Shown one piece after another: positions 21,077 through 26,126 of a stretch of DNA of 26,126 bases; within the stretch, counting starts at the first letter, position 1, and every line of letters begins with the position of its first letter. The notes below the pieces were generated by a model. That model searched no databases, was not told the origin of the DNA, and worked only from the letters and a program-made list of their open reading frames with translations. Made by a program: the position numbers and the translations under genes. Source of the stretch: Conoideocrella luteorostrata (taxonomy: Eukaryota; Ascomycota; Sordariomycetes; Hypocreales; Clavicipitaceae); NCBI GenBank assembly GCA_032433595.1, contig JASWJB010000467.1, positions 1 through 26,126 on the forward strand, written 5' to 3'.

Positions 21077-22879
21077 TCATCTCGCTTGCATCATTGCAGG
21101 GCTGGAAGAGGCGCTCATTTCTGTATCACCCTCTGGTATCCTCGACAGTCCCCCCCCAGAAGACCGATGGTTCTGGTGCTGGTGCTGGTGAAGCTCTAGC
21201 TTCTTTGTAAGTTGTACAATCATGTTGTAATCGCTCGCTTGAAAATTCTGTCCACTATTCTGAAGGTAGTTGAGTAATGTTTTTGCCGCCCGCCTAGCGT
21301 CCTCTTGGGAGGGAGACACGGGAGATGATTCAGACGGAGTTATTGAAGGGCGTGGTGCAATGTTCGGGTTACTTCCACTACGATGCAAGCTCAGAGGCGA
21401 TGTCAAGCCTGTACTGATGGCGTAAGGCGCCGTGTGAATCACGTTCGACGGTGACTCGAGGCCTGATGACGTTGCAATAATGGGTGGAGGGAGTTGCGGC
21501 GTCATAGGCTCAGTAGTCGGGGCTTGCTGGTTTGCGTAATTGATATCAATTGATGGGAAAGTATTGCTTCGCTTTTCTCGGTGAAAATCAGGCGGCATAT
21601 CGTGTCGCATAGCAATGGGCTGGAATCCGCCAATATTGGGGTCGGGGGAGAAGTTGAATGTGCCAGTCGGGCTCAAAGTGCCGCCAGAAAATGATGATCC
21701 AGGATTATCCCGTCTGTCACTAGCAAGCGATGTTGTCGACTGCGAGTGTTGTTGTCGATAGGAAAAATTCAATTCAAGGTTCTGTCCTCGGTGGACTTCC
21801 TCATCACTTCGACTGCCAGAGAGAGGAGATAGGGGTTGAGTTGGCGAGACAGGCGAGATGTCATTTGATGTTCTGTCCTGTACTACGATTTGAGAACCTG
21901 CCCTCCGAGTGCTGTCGGGAATATTCGTTTCAGATGCTCGTCGCAGTAGTCTAGCTATGCCAATACCATGCTTCTGTTTGAACTTTTGCAGCCAACTGCT
22001 GCTGAGATTCCCAAGGATAGAATTCTGGCCGTCGCTAGCATGCGCAAATATTCGGGCCTGTTCCATGATTTCTTCATCTTTGATCTCGAATCCACGTTGC
22101 TGCTGTCGACGAACGTAGTTGCTGAGCGTTCTATCAAAGTCAGGGTTTTTAGGTTTCCCACTGCGCTTGTGTGGAGGAGCCAGATCAGGCTCCTGTTCTC
22201 GTTTTAAAAATTGTTCTTTATGCCGCAGAACCTTTGAAACAGTACTACAAAAACCCGTTTGTGAGTGACCTATCTTCATTTCTTGTTTTCTTTTTCTCAA
22301 CGTCCGAACTAACCTTCGCTCAACTCCAAATCTCAAACCAATATCAGCTTGTCTTGTCCCTGGATTCTCTTCGTGGTATAGACACATAGCTCGTTTTTGC
22401 TCCGTTGTCAGAGTTTTTCGCCCTTTTTCACCTTGGCTAGGTAATTTGGGTGTTTCAATCGCTGGTGGTATCCGAGGCACAGGCGCAACGGAGACAGCAG
22501 GTGCAGAGAAGCTACCGGACTGGGGGGTTGGGTTCGTCAACTGACTTGGCCAAGTAGTATTGAGCATAGGAAGCTGGTTATGACCCATCGGTGCTGAATG
22601 ATGGATCATTTGATGCTGCTGGTGATGCTGGTGTTGTTGCTGGTGTTGATGATGCTGCCCCGAAGGTGGTGGTGGTGGCATCCTAGGTATGGATTCTGCT
22701 GGCATTCCATGGGAAACGAATGCTGCAAATCCTGGATATTCATTCATTGGGCTGCCATCATACGGGCTCTGGCTGTAGGGACTGATAGTAGCCCAACCGT
22801 CGTTATTGTATCCACTACTCTGAGTAATTGCCGTTGGCTCCTGCCCCATGGTGACAGATCCGTCGGCAGGCGTGTTCAT
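21077..22879 (-). CDS. CENP-B-type helix-turn-helix DNA-binding protein, two exons
   Basis: Probable nuclear DNA-binding regulator with the two HTH modules of CENP-B/Tc5 transposase-derived proteins. Exons (minus): 22879-22314 and 22244-21077; intron 69 nt (22245-22313, GTTAGT...TTGTAG); product 577 aa. Residues 1-150 are Gln/His/Pro-rich. The first HTH (about 155-205) is KRAMCLYHEENPGTRQADIG then FGVERSTVSKVLRHKEQFL. The second, HTH_Tnp_Tc5 type, spans about 222-287 (DFDRTLSNYVRRQQQRGFEI, IMEQARIFA, SSSWLQKFKQKHGI). The rest is Ser/Pro-rich, with a conserved-looking segment near the end (EDARRAAKTLLNYLQNSGQN, SDYNMIVQLTKKLELHQHQ). There is no DDE transposase domain, so this is a host gene, not an element. 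The intron is in frame and stop-free, so an unspliced reading gives 600 aa with a 23-residue insert inside the first HTH. Confidence 0.88.
   Translation of the reverse strand: MNTPADGSVTMGQEPTAITQSSGYNNDGWATISPYSQSPYDGSPMNEYPGFAAFVSHGMPAESIPRMPPPPPSGQHHQHQQQHQHHQQHQMIHHSAPMGHNQLPMLNTTWPSQLTNPTPQSGSFSAPAVSVAPVPRIPPAIETPKLPSQGEKGRKTLTTEQKRAMCLYHEENPGTRQADIGLRFGVERRLVRTLRKRKQEMKIGHSQTGFCSTVSKVLRHKEQFLKREQEPDLAPPHKRSGKPKNPDFDRTLSNYVRRQQQRGFEIKDEEIMEQARIFAHASDGQNSILGNLSSSWLQKFKQKHGIGIARLLRRASETNIPDSTRRAGSQIVVQDRTSNDISPVSPTQPLSPLSGSRSDEEVHRGQNLELNFSYRQQHSQSTTSLASDRRDNPGSSFSGGTLSPTGTFNFSPDPNIGGFQPIAMRHDMPPDFHREKRSNTFPSIDINYANQQAPTTEPMTPQLPPPIIATSSGLESPSNVIHTAPYAISTGLTSPLSLHRSGSNPNIAPRPSITPSESSPVSPSQEDARRAAKTLLNYLQNSGQNFQASDYNMIVQLTKKLELHQHQHQNHRSSGGGLSRIPEGDTEMSASSSPAMMQAR
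22245..22313 (-). other. 69-nt stop-free intron inside the first HTH
   Basis: Donor AAG|GTTAGT at 22313 and acceptor TTTTTGTAG ending at 22245, minus strand. Splicing joins AG to T, giving VERSTVSKVL, the expected recognition-helix sequence. Retention would insert 23 basic/polar residues beginning after VERR and break the helix. Confidence 0.85.
22616..22660 (-). repeat. His/Gln-coding triplet-rich tract
   Basis: On the plus strand this is a TGCTG/GTGTTG-rich run; on the minus strand it codes the His/Gln block at residues about 76-90 of the CENP-B-type protein. It is a likely site of length variation. Confidence 0.7.
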
Positions 22880-23967
22880 TATTCCTCATGCGTGAGACGG
22901 CTTTCAATGGCTTAACCATATAGCATGTGCCTACCCAAAGTTGATCACGTTAGTAGCAGACCAAGATGGTGCTCTGGCAATAGTTTTTATTGCCAGGAGT
23001 TAAGGGCTGTCGCTATGTTCCATTGAGTGGTGCAATAGCAAACTAGCCCTTGAACTATGCTGCGGATATGAAAACGGTCGCGAGAAATAACTGACCTGTT
23101 GAATTAATGGTATGAAGCAACTTGTGTTTCAGCCCATAACCAGCTAGAACAAACAAGCAATGAGGGGAAGAATCACGCGAGTCACCCTGGTTTGGAGATC
23201 TGCGATTCTCGCTGATACAAGCTTAAGCGTTTTCGAGTCAGCCTCAGACACAGTCGCAATATTCAAAACAAACAGCCTGTAAGTTGTAAGATAGTTTTGA
23301 AATTTGGAATTTCCAGCACAGTCCGATTTTGTACATGCTATGTCCCATCCGGGGGAAATTGTAGCTCGTGAGCGCTTTGACGGCTCTATCCACTCGAGGA
23401 CTACCCCAGCCTCTTTGTTCACTAAGCCAGCGAAAATGATTTGAAACTGGCCCGTCGAGCTTTTAGGCAAATTTCATCAACACTCTGATCACTCACAGCT
23501 GTGCATGAGGAGTTAAACGAAGGAAGATGATGAGACAGTCTTGTTGAAAGGATTGCGGGAGAGGGAAAGAGGGTAGGGCGGGCAAGCGGCGTATCAAACA
23601 GCTCGAGGGCGTCGAAATATACCAACGATGAAGGAACACTTACGAACAAAACTGTTCAGCTTTGCGATATATGTGATGCTTGTGAAAAACGAGATCTGCT
23701 AGTCCCAAAAGCCCGGTGGCAGTGGCGCTGAATGACCGCAGTCGTTGGTAGAACTACGCAAGACGTCGACGAAAGGTAGCACCAGACCATATACTCCGTA
23801 CGCAGGCCAAAATCGGACATGATAAATGAATACATTTGGCCAAGAAGACACAACCGCGGGAAGACACTGAGCATGTACATATGTATATATGAATTGATGC
23901 GCGCACATGCACTAACAAAGGCCCGGGGGTCCCCTTCACCTTTGCCTAGGGTGGGAGCCGCAGTGGT

Positions 23968-23992
23968 GGGGGGGGGGGGGGTGGGGGGTGGG
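23968..23992 (+). repeat. Poly-G tract with adjoining G runs
   Basis: Fourteen consecutive G (23968-23981) are followed by G6 and G3 runs separated by single T residues. This can form a G-quadruplex on the plus strand; read on the minus strand it is a poly-C tract in the presumed leader of the CENP-B-type gene. Such a tract is also error-prone in sequencing. Confidence 0.75.
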
Positions 23993-25088
23993 AGAGGGTA
24001 CACTCGCGAGCGATAGAAACTGAGACTTTTTGAGAGTGCACAGAACGGAGAACGGTACGGGTGTTTTGAATTGTCAAGTCAGGCGAGAGATTGGGTGAGC
24101 TGGTGGTGGGTAGGATCGAATTTCTAAGAACGGAATAGGTATGAGCAGGGCCATGAGAGCCGGGATGGACGATGGAGGGAGGGGAGCCATCCCTCGGACG
24201 ATATTGGATTGGGCTGGACGGAGTTACTCGCTGACCATCGGTTCGAAAACAAGAGACAGGGCAAGGAAGGCAGAAGAGACAGTCGGCGATTAACCAGGTT
24301 GCCAGGAATGCGGAACGGTACGGAGCGAATACTGCACTTGCAGCGGAATATACGTACCTGGCTACCGAGAGGTAGTGGGTATCCGTGTAAGGACTACTTA
24401 AGCAGGTACTGTATTTATTGTACGGAGCAGGTAGTCCGTAGTTACCTAGGAACCCAATAAAGCCACTGCTATGGAGCAGCGTGGCGATGGCAAAAATGAA
24501 CCGAGCTGGGGTGCAGTAGCTAGGTCTTGGGATGGCTCGAGCATTCCTAGGGATATCTAGGATTGAACTCGATGAAGCATGTAAGTGGGTTTGTCGAACG
24601 TAGTTACCCCGTGCTTTGCTCGCCACATCCATTCTTTGAGAACCGTAGCCTTTTTCCTTTGTACGCTGGCGAACTGCCTATCGCATATCATTCATTGTTG
24701 CAGACCTTTGTGACGGATCGTTTGCGATTGTACTCCATACGTACGAGAGGGCCAACCTAAATCTTGCTGGAGCTTTGTTCTCTCCCTGGCATGATGTGTA
24801 GCAACGTAAACTAGAAGCAAACAACCGGAGCCCGGGCCAAATTAGCTTGAGTTTGCATTATAGCCGTGTTTAATAGGTCGATCCTAATGCGTTTACAAAG
24901 AGAGGGTGCTACTGTCGTCTCCCAAGGAGCCGAATTGCTCTTCGTAGTGAGTCTATCGCTGGACTCGATCAAAAGAAAAAGGCAAAGCTGTCAAAAACGG
25001 TCCCGACTGAGACCTGGTGCAATAACTAACTGGCAGATCAAGCAAGACGGCAGGGCAGCCGTGCAGACAAAGAGAGACGAGATGAGCG

Positions 25089-25107
25089 ATGCAATGCAAT
25101 GCAATGC
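25089..25107. repeat. Short tandem repeat of GCAAT
   Basis: Three perfect GCAAT copies (25091-25105) are flanked by partial ones, in the intergenic region. No function is suggested. Confidence 0.7.
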
Positions 25108-25739
25108 GCACAGACAGGGCCTTGCGGCCCGCTTAAGCTTGGACGCGGGACTAGTAACAATTGAGGTCGACGAATGTGGGTTGGATTGGAGGACGTGGGT
25201 GGCTGAAGGACTGTTGAGGAGGTCGAGGATGGGGGGGCTGATCATCTACCTACCATCGACTTCCGTGCCTTTCCCACCTCAGCCTAGCTACTTTTGCATG
25301 TCTCCTGTATTGGACGCAGTTGCTCCTGTGCTCCTTCCTTTTTGTCCAATATTCGACCGTTCGAAAGTCTGGTCGCAAGCTGTCACTGTTGACGTCGACC
25401 AGTAGCCGTTTCCCCCTCCGTGTCCCACCCCGTCTTTGCGGAAGTATCATTTATATCGTTGTTCTATGCTGCAGCCGTACAGTTTCTTTCATAAGGGCAA
25501 CAGCAACACTCCTTTGCTATCTGGGCGCCGCACGGAGTGCCGTGACATTAGGCGCTGACAGTGTGCCAATCAACAACGACAACCACTGGCAAAGAGGTAT
25601 TTCGATTTGCAGTCCCGGGCTGCCTTTGGCCAATTCAGCACGTCGGCGGCCGTGGAAACTCGTCAACCTCAGAAGGTCTCGCCCCTCCTAGTCGTCGTCG
25701 GTTACAGGGGTTCTTATCCACGCTGGTCTGGATGGGTGC

Positions 25740-25991
25740 ATGGCCGCTTCAACTCTCGATTTAACTAACCGGCTGGCCGTCGACAGTGGACTGTGAGTAC
25801 CTATAAGCAAATGAAAAAACAGCTTATAATAACTATTGTGCAGCAGGTTGCGGCATAACAAATTAAGTCTTTTGACGAGAGAAGAATTTCACCCAAGTCT
25901 ACAGTTCGTTTGTGCGCTTCTAATCGTTGCTGCCGCATGTCCGGAGAGTACACGGGACCAGCTGCTTACTGGCTCTGTTGTTCAGGACTGA
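25740..25991 (+). CDS. Candidate small or partial plus-strand gene, unrecognised
   Basis: An ATG at 25740 opens MAASTLDLTNRLAVDSG. It is followed by a donor GTGAGT at 25793 and a tandem acceptor CAGCAG at 25841-25846 that would remove 51 or 54 nt (branch-like TAATAAC at 25827-25833). Both acceptors keep the same frame, which stays open to TGA at 25989-25991 and gives about 65 aa with a hydrophobic stretch (FVCALLIVAAAC). A CCAAT and pyrimidine-rich sequence lie upstream (25340-25440). I recognise no family. It may be the start of a longer gene that continues past the window, or chance. Confidence 0.2.
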
Positions 25992-26126
25992 TGCTACCGA
26001 ATGGCTACCATGGTGCGTAGGCACCAAGGCATAGAGGTACATTGTGAAGCGCTGCTACTACATCTTAACCATTCGACCCCTTGCCAGTCCGGACAAATGA
26101 GTATCTATGTGCCAAAAAAAAAAACA
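25992..26126. other. Window end, nothing recognised
   Basis: The last 135 bases show no supported feature other than an A12 run at 26113-26124. Confidence 0.5.

Larger units (their letters stand above)
22880..25739. promoter_or_regulatory. Long upstream region of the CENP-B-type gene
   Basis: About 2.9 kb without a recognised conserved gene. It probably holds the promoter and a long 5' leader of the minus-strand gene, with a donor-like GTAAGT (minus) at 23643-23638 and another donor-like GTCAGT near 23096 that could belong to 5' UTR introns. It also has a G14 run at 23968-23981, an exact TACTCCGTA at 23792-23800, several near copies at 24319-24440, and a CCAAT at 25346-25350. Confidence 0.45.

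Noticed and set aside
21077..22879. Transposase or mobile element based on CENP-B/Tc5 HTH domains
   Set aside because: No DDE catalytic domain, no terminal repeats, and the C-terminus is a Ser/Pro-rich regulator-like region; best read as a domesticated host DNA-binding protein.
23946..24632. Minus-strand 228-codon open frame
   Set aside because: It ends in a poly-Pro run coded by the G14 tract, has no recognisable domain and lies in the presumed leader of the CENP-B-type gene; low-complexity chance frame is more likely.
24866..25405. Plus-strand 179-codon open frame
   Set aside because: It opens at GTG, the first ATG is 21 nt in, composition is not protein-like and no family is recognised. 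Not enough to call a gene.

Overview
The window looks like nuclear DNA from a filamentous ascomycete, most likely a member of the Eurotiomycetes (Aspergillus/Penicillium/Monascus-type). The reasons are: many short GT-AG introns (57-192 nt, with one of 950 nt), housekeeping genes packed on both strands, and an Rse1 and a PXA-domain protein that read like Eurotiales proteins as I remember them. A short intergenic motif (TACGGAGTA/TACTCCGTA) that I associate with those genomes is also present. I could not run a search, so species assignment is inference. All exon structures below were rebuilt by hand from splice signals and from reading-frame continuity with the expected protein family.

Layout from left to right: 1-928, downstream flank of the first gene; 929-2775 (-), cAMP-dependent protein kinase catalytic subunit with a Gln-rich N-terminal extension; 2776-5152, a 2.4 kb gap (kinase leader and promoter, a 146-codon upstream ORF, a palindromic repeat, a weak small ORF); 5153-6340 (-), VIP36/Emp47-like L-type cargo lectin, divergent from 6804-7147 (+), Tim13; 7478-8689 (-), NSRP1-like splicing regulator, divergent from 9388-10247 (+), an intracellular LysM protein; 10444-14474 (-), the U2 snRNP/SF3b subunit Rse1, divergent from 14753-16371 (+), Mss51; 17208-19897 (+), a PXA-domain protein carrying a 950-nt intron; 21077-22879 (-), a CENP-B-type helix-turn-helix DNA-binding protein; 22880-26126, a long upstream region that may hold the first exons of a plus-strand gene near 25740.

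The genes are mostly conserved housekeeping functions: cAMP signalling, ER-Golgi cargo sorting, mitochondrial import (Tim13), cytochrome oxidase biogenesis (Mss51), splicing (Rse1, NSRP1-like) and endosome/membrane tethering (PXA). They do not form a metabolic or defence cluster, and I see no convincing new system, virus, transposon, CRISPR array, rRNA or tRNA. The points most worth a second look are: a small protein combining a RING-like Cys cluster, two PPxY motifs, LysM and a UBA-like C-terminus; in-frame introns whose retention would insert sequence into a DNA-binding helix-turn-helix and into the PKA C-tail; the 950-nt intron; and the dispersed TACGGAGTA motif, which appears only between genes.
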